Shown piece after piece: positions 30,254 to 41,713 of a stretch of DNA of 64,000 nucleotides. The notes beneath the pieces are model-generated. The model was not told the DNA's origin. It saw only the letters and a list, made by a program, of their open reading frames with translations, and ran no database searches. The DNA is from Sesamum alatum (taxonomy: Eukaryota > Streptophyta > Magnoliopsida > Lamiales > Pedaliaceae), in NCBI GenBank assembly GCA_034509735.1, contig JACGWO010000005.1:12603692-12667691 (forward strand), read 5' to 3'. Within the stretch, counting starts at the first letter, position 1. Every line of letters begins with the position of its first letter. The position numbers and the translations under genes are program-made.

Positions 30254-31570
30254 TTTTAAGGACAAGCGGATCCGCCTGGGAGCGCGAGCGGAAGTGAGAA
30301 GCATTGGGAAATACATATATTTAAATCAATAAATAAACATAATCCCAAGGGGTGTACCCTTGGGTGCTCAACTGGGCGTTCGATGTAGGATGTATCGATA
30401 TTAAAGCACATATCATACATACAACATAGATGAAATGAAAACAATGAAAGCATAATAAATTGTTACCTTCATAGTTTTCACGTGTGCACGGCTACTTGCT
30501 TTTTTCCTTCTTCGGAATGTTCACCAAGTTCAAATGTATGAACTTTCCAAAGGTGATCCACACCACACCGGAAGAAACTCATGTTCTCCTTGCTAGAAGA
30601 CAACGGGTTTAGAAGTGATGTAGCAAGCGTCCCACATCGGTTGCAGACGAGGAGCTTGAGTGGCTTATAAGCCCCAATGCCTCCTCTCCCTAGCAAGGCG
30701 CCTTTTCAGGACAAAACTGTGAGGCTCATACAGAGCCAAAGCGGACAATAACTTGCGCAACGAGGCACCGATCAAGTCGCAAGACGCATCATTTGGCGCC
30801 GTCTGTGGGAACGAGGCCATGTGCCCGTCCCAAGCCCCTCGTCTGGGGGGCTAATGATGTAGCAAGCGTCCCACATCGGTTGCAGACGAGGAGTTTGAGT
30901 GGCTTATAAGCCCCAATGCCTCCTCTCCCTAGCAAGGCACCTTTTCAGGACAAAATCGTGAGGCTCATACAGAGCCAAAGCGGACAATACCTTGCGCAAC
31001 GGGGCACCGATCGAGTCGCAAGCCGCATCAAGAAGGAATCAGTTTAAGAAGATAAACACTATGGATTAGTGTTCTTAAACTTACTTTGTTCTTCCCTTTT
31101 GATCCAAGATGAAATGAAGAACACTAGTAAGAAAAAGAAGAGAGGGCCGAAAGTTTGAGAGAGAGGAGTGGCCGATTTTTGTTTTCTTTTCCTAGAAAAG
31201 ATGAATTATGAATCTCACGCATAAGGTGTTATTACATACTCATATATATACATAATTAATGTGATTATTGGAATGTGTCTAGGTTCATCCAAAGATGTCT
31301 AGATACATCCCAATCAATTATTATTAATTCTTCAATCAAGCCTACCAACTTTTAAGGTATGATCAAATCATACCAAAAGGGAAGGGCTTGATTGGAGTTG
31401 AATTGTCTCTTACCAAAAGAGACAAGTCAACTACCACCTTGCATCTAACATGGCCGAATTTTGCTCCCTCCAAGGTAGCATTTTCGGCCATGCCTATTTA
31501 GGGAAGAAGTCCAACTTCTTCCTATTCCAAAATAGGAATTAATTCTCCTCTCGGGTCAAAATTCAACGGA
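30254..31570 (-). mobile_element. 3' two-thirds of a copia-B type LTR
   Basis: On the minus strand it runs from ACCCGAGAGGAG to CGCTTGTCCTT, matching 58600-59498 of the solo LTR, including CATCGAACGCCC and GCTTGATTGGAGTT. The first part of the LTR is absent, as are target duplications. It sits at the junction where the Athila pol is deleted, so it may mark the deletion breakpoint. It contains the TRIM at 30616-31030. Confidence 0.85.
30616..31030 (+). mobile_element. TRIM: 415 bp miniature LTR retrotransposon
   Basis: Two 176 bp LTRs (30616-30791 and 30855-31030), each TGATGTAGC...CGCATCA, enclose a 63 bp core that holds only a primer-binding site (TTTGGCGCCGTCTGTGGGAA, 30792-30811) and a polypurine tract (TCTGGGGGGCTAA, 30842-30854). 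The 5 bp duplication AGAAG flanks it (30611-30615 and 31031-31035). The LTRs contain TCCCACATCGG, a word common in plant TRIM LTRs, and a TATA-like GCTTATAAGC. It codes for nothing. The TGATG/CATCA ends and the primer-binding site match the Tat elements in this window, so a Tat element is the likely helper. Confidence 0.95.
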
Positions 31571-31586
31571 AATTCCCCTACGGCAT

Positions 31587-31874
31587 TCACTTCTGGCAAC
31601 GTTGCAATGATGGGCATGCTTCGGTTGGATGTCCATGGCCTAAGCATATTCCACAAACCACTGCTCCTTGAATCTTTCCTGTAGCCATTTGATGTACAAA
31701 AACAGTTAGTTCAGAGAGTTTTTCTACCAAATCATTGTTGTTTACCTCGTTAACTTGTTGAACATCCCGATCTCTTTGAAATCCATACTGTCTATGATTC
31801 TCGGCTATGGTAGGAATCCAATTGTCTTGTTGCCATCTCGTTTCTAATCTCCCCAAAAATAGATTCAGCACCAA
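31587..31874 (-). pseudogene. gag C-terminal fragment of the Athila-like element
   Basis: This 95-codon frame ends with a CCHC zinc knuckle CGICLGHGHPTEAC (C-x2-C-x4-H-x4-C, complete), then PSLQ. This matches the end of Athila-type gag. It is immediately followed by the truncated copia LTR. The N-terminal gag is missing: only about 120 bp separate it from the LTR. Confidence 0.8.
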
Positions 31875-31993
31875 CAGTTAGTCTATATCAAGCACGAAGG
31901 GCCCTGCCAAACAAAAAGATTAGCGAGGGATGAAAAAACACAAAAACTAGACTAAGAAATTAAAAGTAGCTCCCTTCCAACGATGCCAAAATT

Positions 31994-33236
31994 TGATCGG
32001 TTGTCGAAGCCGTCAAATATAAACACTGAATCTAAATTGTAGTAGTCGTGGAACCAGGTCGAATCCCTAGGGAACTATGGATTAATTTCTCGATTTAGTT
32101 GTAGTAACCAAAAGGGGGGGTATGAATCGAGTAGTAACTACGAAATAACTTGAACTAAATTTAAAAGCAAGAGTAAATAACTGAGATAAGATTGATAGAT
32201 GAAAAGTCCAATTCAAGGGCTGCATCTCAGCGATCGTTATGTCTATCATAGGTCACTAAGGGTTAATTTCACAACCAAGTATTCAACTTTGAAATTCATT
32301 TGGATAGACGTAACAAATTCCCGTTTTCCTATTGTAGTGAATTTGACTCAAGCATCTAAATCCAAACGTATTATATCAAGACTGGGCACGATAGCGTTCC
32401 ATATCACATCAATAATGGTATTTGCATCAATGAAAACAGTTGAATCTAGATTAAATAATTGAGATGGCTGCAATTACCTAACCTAGTTTTCTCATCCCCA
32501 CAAATCAATCATGCAAAACACATAATAAACTTGCTCGCTACTTGTACCACTCATTCATGACAATTACGAATCACTGAACTCATGGATAGCATTAGAATAA
32601 TTAATATCGAATTGAATTGTCAGATCTATCAATAATAATCATTCCATTCACAGTAAATCAAGATGAGAAATACTTGGTGAAATCAGATAAATTCAAAACC
32701 TCAAAACATAACAATTAGGTTTAATATTTCCCTTGAATCAGAATAGAATTAGCTACACATCATGTGTGTAGAGAAACCTAAAATCCTATAGCAAAACATA
32801 AAATAAAAGAAAGGAGAAGGGGAGAGATGATCTGAACTAAGAGGGTGATCAAATATGAAATTCGATCCTGATCTTCTACCTTAAAATCCCTTTTTATAGC
32901 TCCAAAAACGTGGTCCTCTTGCCTTCTAACTTGCAGTTTGAAAAAGAAAACAAATCGCAGTAAAAAAATATTTGCAAATTGCTCACTTTTGTGCAGACAG
33001 ACTCGAACACTCGTTAAGGCGTGATCACGCCTTAACGGTTGCTCAACTCTGTTTTTGTCTTCTTTTCCCTTAATCATTTTCCAACTTCATTTGGGGCTTT
33101 TTGATTCTATTTTCTTTAAAGCTTGTCATAACAACTCCTACATTCAAAAGATGGATTATTCAAAGATCGATGCAATAAAATCCTTCCAAAATACTCAAAA
33201 TAAATATGCATAGGAGTGTTAAATTGTGTCTTATCA
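31994..33236 (-). repeat. 5' LTR of the Athila-like element
   Basis: 1243 bp, TGATCGG...TTATCA on the plus strand. It contains the second copy of the 26 bp palindrome (33012-33037) and a TATA-like GCTATAAAAAGGG (complement near 32888-32900). Confidence 0.88.
33012..33037. repeat. 26 bp perfect palindrome (LTR copy 2)
   Basis: Identical to 27796-27821, at the equivalent LTR position about 120 bp upstream of the TATA-like box (minus strand). Confidence 0.95.
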
Positions 33237-33298
33237 AGCGTGGTAGTGCTATAGCAGGTGGTGCACCAGTCAGGCTCCAAACTAATTCCAGGTTTTAG

Positions 33299-33959
33299 GG
33301 CTGCATACTGTTGCAACTTAGAGAAACAACTCCTTTGTTTTTAGTTTTTTTCTTCTACCATCAAGAATGTTGTAACTCGCGGTTAGTATTCATAATCAAT
33401 ATCTCTGTCGTATTTTTGTTCTGCTTGTAATCAAGCCTTTCCGTAAGTAATCTTAATTTATGCCATCACTTCCTGTAGCCAAGGAAACTGCAAATCCAGC
33501 TCAAGGAAAAAAAAATAAAAGTTATTCATCCAGCTCTAACCTTATCCAGGCTGGATTCTCTCGACCACCTCTTAAATTTGAAGAGGACATGTTCCACCAG
33601 ACTCAGGGAGGGACACCCATTGACCTTCCAAGAGTCAAGCCCTTCGAGAGTTCCTCCTCCTCAAGAAACCTCCTCCATAAATGCCGGCCTCCCTTGCTGA
33701 TTGAGTAACATTTTACATACTCTAAGCTCTCGAATTTTTCTCATAAATTACACCTATCATACTTTCTGCTTATTTCACTCGAATTATTTTTATTTTCATA
33801 ACATTCAAGTTTATTCTTATCACAACTGCTTACTAACTTGAGTGTCGTAGTGCTAACGTTTTTTTTTTGCAGGTCTCCTTTCCAAACTTGCAGAAATCAA
33901 AGTCCATTCCATTCGAGTCCAAGAAAATCAATTTGATTGAGCTCTTTTAGATCACATCA
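33299..33959 (+). repeat. Host 3' flank, then 5' LTR of a plus-strand Tat-like element (Tat-3)
   Basis: The LTR end is placed at ...GATCACATCA (33959) because the next bases, GGGGTCGCCTGTGGGAAC, resemble the Tat primer-binding region GGCGCCGTCTGTGGGAAC. The LTR start could not be fixed; the first 100-150 bp are probably 3' UTR of the gene ending at 33298. A possible splice acceptor (TTTTTTTTGCAG) lies at 33861-33872. Confidence 0.5.
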
Positions 33960-34290
33960 ATAGGGGTCGCCTGTGGGAACACAAAAACGTGAGGATTATG
34001 GAACTTCTTAACAGCAGACTAGGAAAGCAGAAGAGACAAATACCCCTACTGACCCTCAGGCATTGTAGGTGGTGTCAGGAGCCCCCTTGGCTCTCTCCTG
34101 AAGAGGTAGGGCGGGATCTTTCAGTCACTCCGAACCCCTGTCGGACCCCCCTCGGGACAGCACTCCATCGGACACCTCTTCTGATAGGTTGTCCCAAGGA
34201 TTGATGGCGGCCATCCAACAGATGATCACGTCCACCATCCGGACGCATATGGCAACAGTAAACACTTTCCCTTTGGCAACAGTGGCCCCT

Positions 34291-36253
34291 GAAAGCCTAG
34301 GGTAGGCGTGTGGATCATCCTGGGAGGAGCGCAAATGCGGAAGCGCGGTATAAAATATAATTGCAAGATTTAAAGCATGCTAATACAAGAATTAAAACTA
34401 CACGTTCAAGGGGTGTTCCCTTGAACCTCCCAGGCATTTGGTGTGTCTCATGACTAAAATAAACAACATACAAAATCATGGAGGCCATAGGGTTGTAGTA
34501 ATCGAAAACAATAAAATGTAAAACCTACCCGGTTGTTGTTTTGTCTTCAAACCACTACTTGCATTGTTCTCCATTTTGCACCAAGATCTCGAATTGAGAC
34601 CCTCTAAATCGTACATGCAATCCGCCCACGTATCGTAATCCCCGTGCTACCGAAAAATCAAGTGTATATGATTTATAGAGGATGGATCGACCAAACGTTA
34701 TGAATCAACGTGATCAATCCTCCTTAAGTTCAATTGTATAAAACAAAAGAACCAAAATAATTTTTCTTGGGAAAAAGGGGAGTGGTCGAGAGAGAGGGAG
34801 ATGAGTATGTGTGTGTGTGTTAAATTTTCATCATCTTGTCTAAAGTGAATTCCTAGGAGTATTTATAGAGGAGGAATCCCATTCCTCTCAAACTCCAACT
34901 TTAGAACTTTACTTTGACTAGGATTTGACCTAGTCAAAGTTCTAGTCAAAGTAGGCCTTGAATTGGTCAAATCAATCCTAGCCATTCATCTCTCCCTTTA
35001 ATCTCAACCATCCATTTAATGGAATATTTAAATCCTATTTAAATAATCTATGGGGCAATAAATAAATAATATTTATTTTAAGCCCATGTAATTAATTCCT
35101 ATAGATCCAATTTGTTAGTTTAGTTAAATGCCTTTTAATCTAATTTAAAGGAATCAACATCCCAAGAAAAATTAGAACCGATTAAATCCAATTTAATCGT
35201 TCTACCTCTCCAAATCTAATTCTAAATTAAATACCTTATGCGTGCGGATTGTGTGTGACTATTTAGGTTCACCTTCAGCTAGACTTGGTCGAACCTCTAA
35301 TCATCCTATGACAGGAATCCGCCCGTTACCATGGGCGGCCGTCTAGCAACGGTCCATGGCACTAAAGACTAGGTGAATATGTGGTGTGAACATTTAGGCT
35401 CTACAATACATTTATCCTTCCATCTACGGTCTCACCACTTAGGGTCTAGGGCACGGAAACGTAGGTATCATCTTGGACCTAAGTGTTGGCTCGTCCTCAC
35501 TAAACGTCGTCGGGGATCACTCCCTTCTGTTCAATTACTGTGGCCACAAAATTCGGGGACGAGTCTCAAAGTATAGTGAGACGCTACTGTCAGCGCTGTG
35601 ACAGGAGACAGATCCTCTCTTGGAATCTACTATCACACTGCATATCTTGACTGCACTAGATAGGGCTTACGACTACTCAGTAACTATGACTTGGTAATCT
35701 CTCACCATATCTAAGATACAGGCACGGTGTGCAGGTGAAAACAATAATCCCTCAAGTCCAAGGATCAACTTGTACCGTTTGGAACTGGGAACTCAAGTCA
35801 TACATAATCGACCCTACTCAAGGTCCTCCAAAAGACGGTTTCCGCGAGTCACCTCAGTCAGTTGCCACCTAGCTAGCTGACCCACTAACACTGCATGGAC
35901 GAGCCCGTCACCCGTCGATGAAACATGACAGCAGATGCTTAGTGCAAGTCTCAAGTGGATTCTCGATACCCTTTCTCGAGATTCCTTGACTTGGAGATTT
36001 TCATACTGATTCGGCGAAACTGATTTCATGAACCTACCTCCAAGTGTAGTTCCAATTTCCCGAAATGTGATTTCAGTCTGTGGGCTTTGTTTGTGCAGTG
36101 AACAGTTATAAAGCAGTAAAGTGAACACAGACAAAGTATAAGCCAGATGAACATCACTTTCTTATTCATCACAATTTATTAAAACTCTGAAATTGTTCAG
36201 ACATAGGTTACATTTGGCTAATCGAATTGGCTTCATGGTCACCTATTCTAACA
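34291..36253 (-). mobile_element. Solo copia-B LTR inside Tat-3 gag
   Basis: 1963 bp. On the minus strand it starts TGTTAGAATAGGTGACC and ends CTTTCA, flanked by the perfect duplication GCCCC (34286-34290 and 36254-36258). It shares CATCGAACGCCTGGGA-type and CCATGGACCGTTGCTAGACGG-type blocks with 9448-11447. Removing it restores the gag leader. Confidence 0.93.
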
Positions 36254-36479
36254 GCCCCCGGGCCTCAGGAAGCCCCACTGGCGATAGGGGGACCGGTGGA
36301 AGGCGATGAGGCTCCCCCTGTGTGGAGGCCCCCCTATGCTCCCATAGGAGGATTCAATTCCTCCTCCTCCTGCACGCAGAGTTCCCCCTTGTTGGGAGGC
36401 TCAACTAGAGCACCTGCAAAAGAGCTTGAAAGATGTTCAACACAAGATTATAGGAGTCCCACTAGAGGCGCAAGGAGAC

Positions 36480-37215
36480 ATCCCTTTTAGTGAAAAAGTC
36501 ATGGCGGATGACCTTCCTCGCAATTGCCGAACTCTGGCCATTACAGAATACGACGGCACTAACGATCCCAGGAGCATTTTTCCTAGTCTGAAATGAAGGT
36601 CTTCTCCTTCGATACATGGACAGAATCAAGTTCCGGGTCTTTGGTACCACATTCGCCCAGGCAGCAAGTGGTTCAACCAACTTGCAGGCGGGGTTGGTGA
36701 GTAACTTCCAGGAGTTTCGTTCACTATTTCTCCATCAATTTGCTAGTAGTAGGAAACATTACAAAACCCCCCTCGGTCTTTTCACTTTTTCCCACAAGGA
36801 CTCCGAGTCCCTGAAGGACTACCTACACAGGTTCAACACCACGGCCTTGGAGGTCCCTGCTGCCATGCAATAGCCTCTTAGCGAAAGCAGCTAAATACAT
36901 CAAGATGGAGGAAGCCTAAAGCTCCAAAAAAGAAGGTCGATGTGAAAAGAGAAAGGATGTTTGGGAGGAAGGAACCACCAAGAAGAGCTGTATTGAGGGC
37001 TGGGATTGGAAGCCCCCTTTTTAGGGGGTCCTCCTATTTACACCCCTCCCAATGTTCCTATCACCTAGGCACTCTACGGTGCCAGGGAAGGCCCCACGCG
37101 GTCTAAGTCTGACAAGTTTTGTTGCTTCAATAATGATTATGGACACAGTACGGATGAATGTCGACACTTGAAATATGAAATTGAGGTACTAATTCAGAAT
37201 GGGTATTTGTAGGAG
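36480..37215 (+). pseudogene. gag of Tat-3 (broken)
   Basis: MADDLPRNCRTLAITEYDGTNDP (36499) opens the conserved retrotransposon gag domain. FQEFRSLFLHQFASSRKHYKTPLGLF and KDYLHRFNTTALEVP (36700-36866) continue it. Further on, DKFCCFNNDYGHSTDECRHLKYEIEVLIQNGYL (37110-37210) matches the Tat-1 zinc-knuckle region residue for residue in its Cys/His pattern. Several frame changes and stops. Confidence 0.85.
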
Positions 37216-37379
37216 TTTGTGTGTTGACAAAAGTCTGGAGGCACGACCCCTACCAGAAGAAGGATCAACACCAGGAGAAAGCCCCGGCAGAATCTAGTCT
37301 AAAGCCCCCACGGGAGGAAGGAAGTGTTGTACTATATATGAGGATGTAAATCCCTAGGAAAGGAGTCATCCGAATGATA

Positions 37380-37975
37380 GCAGGAGGACCTATGGGGGAA
37401 GACTCTCATATGGCTCGGAGCATATTGGCTCGGATGGCCGAAAATTAGCCCCCTAAAGAAATTTTAGATGTGGATGATGTGGTAGACGCGCTCATTATTC
37501 ATTTTGGGCCGGGTGAAAATAAGGGAGTTATCCACCCTCACAACGATGCACTAGTGACCACGACCACTGTGGCTAATTATTAAATAAATAGAGTCTTCAT
37601 AGACTTCGGGAGTTTAAAAGACATATTTTTTGGGGAGGCGTATGATCAAATGCAATTGGGGCAAGCCCCCATGGAGAGAGTGGAGACCTCGTTGTATAGT
37701 TTCGCGGGAGAAGTAGTCCGTACCAGAGGGTCAAACACCCTCCCTCTCTCCTTCGAACAAGGACCGCTGAGGAGGACATGCCTAATCAAGCTTCTGATAT
37801 TAGATACCCCCTCAGCGTACAACATTATCCTAGGAAGGCCTACCCTAAATGCCTTCAGGGCAGACATTTCTATTTTCCACATGAAGATCAAGTTCCCCGT
37901 GCCCGGCGGGATAGGAGAAGTCGGTAGAGATCAACAAAAATCTCGAAAATGCTACGTAGATGCCACAAGTTAGGG
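37380..37975 (+). pseudogene. Aspartic protease of Tat-3
   Basis: NRVFIDFGSLKDIFF stands where Tat-1 has KKILVDSGRSADILF, so the catalytic DSG is DFG and activity should be lost. It is followed by LILDTPSAYNIILGRPTLNAFRADISIFHMKIKFPVP, the conserved C-terminal half, within the open stretch 37650-37970. Confidence 0.85.
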
Positions 37976-38320
37976 CCAGAAGCTGGGGTCCACAGAGATA
38001 TCCCCAGAAGAGTCCCGCAAGAGACAAGGAAAAGACCCCTCTAACTAGAAAGAAGGAGGGGAGTCCGAACCTCCCACAGGGGAGACTTCCACCGGTAAAG
38101 AATACCATGCCAAAGTTCAACCCGCAGAAGAACTGCTAACTATTGATTTAGCTTGGGAAATCCTGACAAGACTGCTCGGATAAGGTCCCAACTGGAAGAA
38201 CCCCTCAAGGAGGACCTGATGCAATCCCTCAACCGTAACTTGGATGTGTTCACCTGATCCCCCCAAGACTTGGAGGGAATAAGTTTGGAGGTTATAATGC
38301 ATCATCTCAGTGAGGCCTGA

Positions 38321-39070
38321 TGCAATGAGGCATACATATTCTTGAGTATTAAGCATAGACGCCTAGTCAAGGATGGAAACCGATGCCTAATTTCATACCC
38401 TAGACTAAGGCCGGGAGACAGTAGACGGAACGACCGTACTCGTATGAATTGGTGCCTAAATGTTCACGCCAACATTCACCGAATCTCTAGTGCCATGGAC
38501 CATTACTAGACGGCCACCCATGGTGACGGGCTCCTGTTGGACACGAGCCCAAGTCTAGCTGAGGGTAAACCTAAAGGGTAACACACAAATCACACACAAA
38601 GGCTCACACACAAATCACACACAAAGGGTCACACACATTATCCTTGGATGAACCTAGACACATTTCTATAATAACATTATTGATGTATATATGTGTATAT
38701 ACATTCATCAAAGCAAGAGAAACATTATTCCTCTTCTTCTAGAAAAAAAAGAAGAAAATACTCATAACTCTCTTTCTCAATTTTCGGCCCTCTCTACTTC
38801 TCCTACATCGCTTTTGTTGCTTCATTGATCTAGGATCAATTGAAGATCAAAGAACGATTAAGAAGGATACACTAATTCGATAGTGTGATTCCTTTTCTTA
38901 ATCTCATCTTCTAGGTTCGTTTTTCTCTAGCAAGAAAAACGTGACTTCTCCCGGTGTGGTGTGGACTATGTTAGAGGATTATAACTTTGAATCTCGGCGA
39001 ACGTTTGTTATCCGACCATAGGAAACAACACTTGTAGAGGTGAACAAAAGATAACTACAAAGGTAATACT
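38321..39070 (+). mobile_element. Internal fragment of a copia-B LTR
   Basis: It matches 58053-59270 of the solo LTR in order (GCATACATATTCTTGAGTATTAAGC, then CCATGGACCATTACTAGACGG, then TTCTAGGTTCGTTTTTCTCTAGCAAG), with internal deletions. Both LTR ends are missing. It joins Tat-3 to an Athila-like 3' region, so it looks like a recombination or deletion junction. Confidence 0.75.
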
Positions 39071-40377
39071 CAGTTTATCATTATTGTAGTTCATTAAACT
39101 ATTCCTACGGTTCAAAGGCTTCGTCATCATCTGTTCGTTAATCCACTTATAGAAAAATTCAAACTCTCCACACTTGTTATGATTGTCTCGATGATCCTTT
39201 CTGATGAAAAATCCTTGTGAGTAACACACATAAGCCTTTATTTGGTGAGCTTTTGAGCCTATGAGTAGATATCTTATTGCTCCATTGTTTGGTTTGGTTG
39301 TGTGATTGTCAGCTTTGGCTCGATTTTCTAGAACTTCCTCGGTTATACGGGTTGAGACTACAATATTGAGTTAGGTGTGGTGAAAGTGATAAGGGCATTA
39401 GGATCAAACCAAAATATTTTGTTGTTAAACTTGCATAAATATCCACCCTTAGTAGCCCAATTGAGCCTGAGTCTGATTTCGTTGTCATATTAACCACAAT
39501 ACAAGCTTTGAACAACCATTTCATTGTCCTAGACCTTTGAACCCCAATGTTAAAGGACTAGAAAGATTGCTCGTAATGTGATTTCCCCATTGGTGTATGG
39601 TTCAAGTACAAGTCTTGGTTATCCCTTGAAGTTATGTCTGAAGAAGAGAAATTGTGAAAGTTGAGGAGGACAAATAAAAAAAAAGAGAAAAAAGAAGAAA
39701 AGAAAAATAAAAAAATCCCAAGAAAAAAAAAAGATAAGGAAAAAGTATCGAGAAAATCATTGATATCATGCAACAAGAAAGATGCAATGATGAAAATTGA
39801 AGGAAAAGCAAGAAAAGAGCAAGAAATGAAGAAAAAAAATGAGAGACACACTTGGACTAGGACGATTCATAGTGTGGAAAATATTCGAGCAATGTCCGCC
39901 AGTATCTTTAACCTCATAAAACCCTTCGTTCATTCTTATTTGCTTCCTACCCTCGCCTAAAACCCCATTGCAACCTAGGAAAGATTTTGATTCTCACTTC
40001 TAACTCACTTTAAGCGTTGGAGATGTGATATTACAGCAAACCTATGGCAAAACCTTGTTAGAGCATGACGTGAGAGTTGTTGCTCACCCTTAAACACCAC
40101 GAGCGTATTGAGTGTATGTTGAGCGAGGGTGTTCACTCAATTTGCTTTTTGATTCCGAATAGATTGTTGAGATAGTTATTATATTGTGTGGCTCGTGTGA
40201 ATTTGTACTATGAAATCTATTGTTTCGTGCACCTTTATGGTGAGTTCATTTTGAAATGTTGACGTGAGTCAAAATGGAGTGGTATGAAATGAAGGCGATT
40301 GTCTCTTTTGAAGGAGAAGTGATTGAATTACAGTAGTATATGCTTGAGGATAAACATGGTTTAAGTATGAGGGTATT
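39071..40377 (+). other. 3' untranslated region of a second Athila-like element
   Basis: No conserved domain. A purine-rich stretch (39660-39850) gives a spurious Lys-rich ORF. It ends with GAGGATAAACATGGTTTAAGTATGAGGGTAT (40345-40377), the Athila/Ty3 polypurine pattern, right before an LTR start. Confidence 0.6.
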
Positions 40378-41713
40378 TGATTAGAGGAAATTATATGACA
40401 TGTTTCTATGTTTGTGTCCCTATTTTCTCATGATATGATGTTTGTTCTTAATTGTATTTGTGAAATTTTAAGAGCTTTCGTGGACGAGAGACAAATGCAA
40501 GCAATTAGCTTAAATGTGGAGAAGAAGCTAAGAAATCTACAGAAACATGTACGAGCTAGCCCGTGACCCATGGGCTATCAGAATTCCACCTGGCAGAAGC
40601 GCGAAGAACCTAACCCCTGACCCCACGAGTTTTTAGACATGCGCTGGGGGAAAATCGCAGATGTGTTGAGCTTTATTTCTGATTTCCAACAATATGAGAG
40701 AATTTTATTCCCTTTGTAATTAGCCCTAAAAGTTTGGTAAGAAAGGATTAGGTAAGGAAAAAGAGTTTTATGGTAAGTGGAATCCTTTTCCTTTCCTACC
40801 ATAATTAGGACTTATTATAAAAGGAGGAGAAGATGAGAAGATGGAGGACTATTCGATTTTTAGCAAGAACCGCAGAGTATTATGTTTTGAGAGCAAAGGA
40901 AGAAGACGAGGAGCACGTGAAGAAGCGGATCTGGCATTGGAGTAACAACCATCAAGCCGATCTTCTACTACATGAGTTTTTTCTCAATCTTTCCCTTAGC
41001 TTTAGTTCTAGTTAGGATGAACTGATCTATTTTGTGCTGGGGCTTATGGAAAGCCTAATTGATATAATGTTTTAAATATTTTTCGGATTAATCTATTTTG
41101 TTATTTTCACATATCATGAATTTTTGTGCTTGTTTGCTATTATTTGGGAGTTTGATCATCTCTTATATTTTATTAATTTTGTTGATGAACCGAAAGAAAA
41201 TTTAGCATAGTGGATAGAATATTTTATGGTGTGGATTTAATGATATGTAGACATACATAGGCATGATCCATCTAGTTACATTGGTTTTTCACATATCCTC
41301 ATGCATTGTTGTAATGAGTTTTAAAAAGGAGGAATCTACTAACCTTGATGGTAATAGGTTTGGTATAGCTCGAGAGTGTATATCGGATTAAATTACGAAA
41401 AACTTCAGTATGTGTAAATACTAGTGTGTTCAATTAATCCATTAATATTGCATTCATTGTATCGATTAGGTAGACCTATAGCCGTAGCACCTTTTCTATA
41501 TTTGCGTTTCTTCCAATGTATTAATCTGTCGTAGTTGTTTTTATTGATTTCTTGTAGTTACCGTAAATCATCCAAACTTTTTGATCGTCCAAATAATTAG
41601 GGATTAGTTATAGTTGTGGTAATTAGTTCGTTAAATCCTCGTGGGTTCGATATCTCTTATACTACTTGATAGCTAGTGCACTTGCTAGTGACCTATACAT
41701 ATTTTTGCAATCA
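40378..41713 (+). repeat. 3' LTR of the second Athila-like element
   Basis: TGATTAGAGG...TTTTTGCAATCA, 1336 bp, directly after the polypurine tract. A TATA-like ATTATAAAAGGAGG lies at 40814-40827. The 5' LTR and coding region are not in the window. Confidence 0.7.

Larger units (their letters stand above)
27065..33236 (-). mobile_element. Athila-like Ty3 element, internally deleted, hosting nested insertions
   Basis: The LTRs are 27065-28019 and 31994-33236, reading on the minus strand. They share long stretches, including GTAGTAGTCGTGGAACCAG and the TGATAAGACACAATTTAACGC start. The primer-binding site (TTTTGGCATCGTTGG) adjoins the right LTR and a polypurine tract (CTGTGTGGGGGAAT) adjoins the left. 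Between are a gag zinc-knuckle end, a copia LTR fragment with a TRIM, an integrase C-terminal remnant and a long 3' UTR. PR, RT and most of INT are deleted. The left LTR lacks about 10 bp at its outer end and about 245 bp internally. Confidence 0.85.
27012..33298 (+). pseudogene. Terminal exon of a host membrane-protein gene, interrupted by an Athila-like element
   Basis: After a T-rich tract and the acceptor GGTGCAG (to 27011) the frame reads ALMYALLLSSGSFIYFRRK up to 27064. Past the Athila element it continues in phase from 33234 as RGSAIAGGAPVRLQTNSRF and stops at 33296-33298. The join uses AGCAT (left) and AGCGT (right) as a one-mismatch target duplication. The product end would be a transmembrane helix followed by a basic stop-transfer patch and a short soluble tail. 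I do not recognise the family. The exact in-phase join is the main support. The gene is broken by the insertion unless the element is spliced out. Confidence 0.5.
33960..38320 (+). mobile_element. Tat-like element Tat-3: leader, gag, protease, start of RT
   Basis: Plus strand. Leader and gag N-terminus (33960-34290), solo copia LTR (34291-36253), rest of gag (36254-37215), protease (37380-37975), then the linker to RT (VIMHHLS, 38290-38315), where it is cut off by a copia LTR fragment. RT onward is lost, as is the 3' LTR. Confidence 0.85.

Noticed and set aside
30616..31030. Cassandra-type TRIM with a 5S rRNA promoter in its LTR
   Set aside because: The LTRs lack a recognisable 5S internal control region; the TCCCACATCGG word fits other plant TRIM families.
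39661..39960. Lys-rich 99-codon ORF
   Set aside because: Purine-rich stretch in an Athila-type 3' UTR, no conserved domain; low-complexity artefact.
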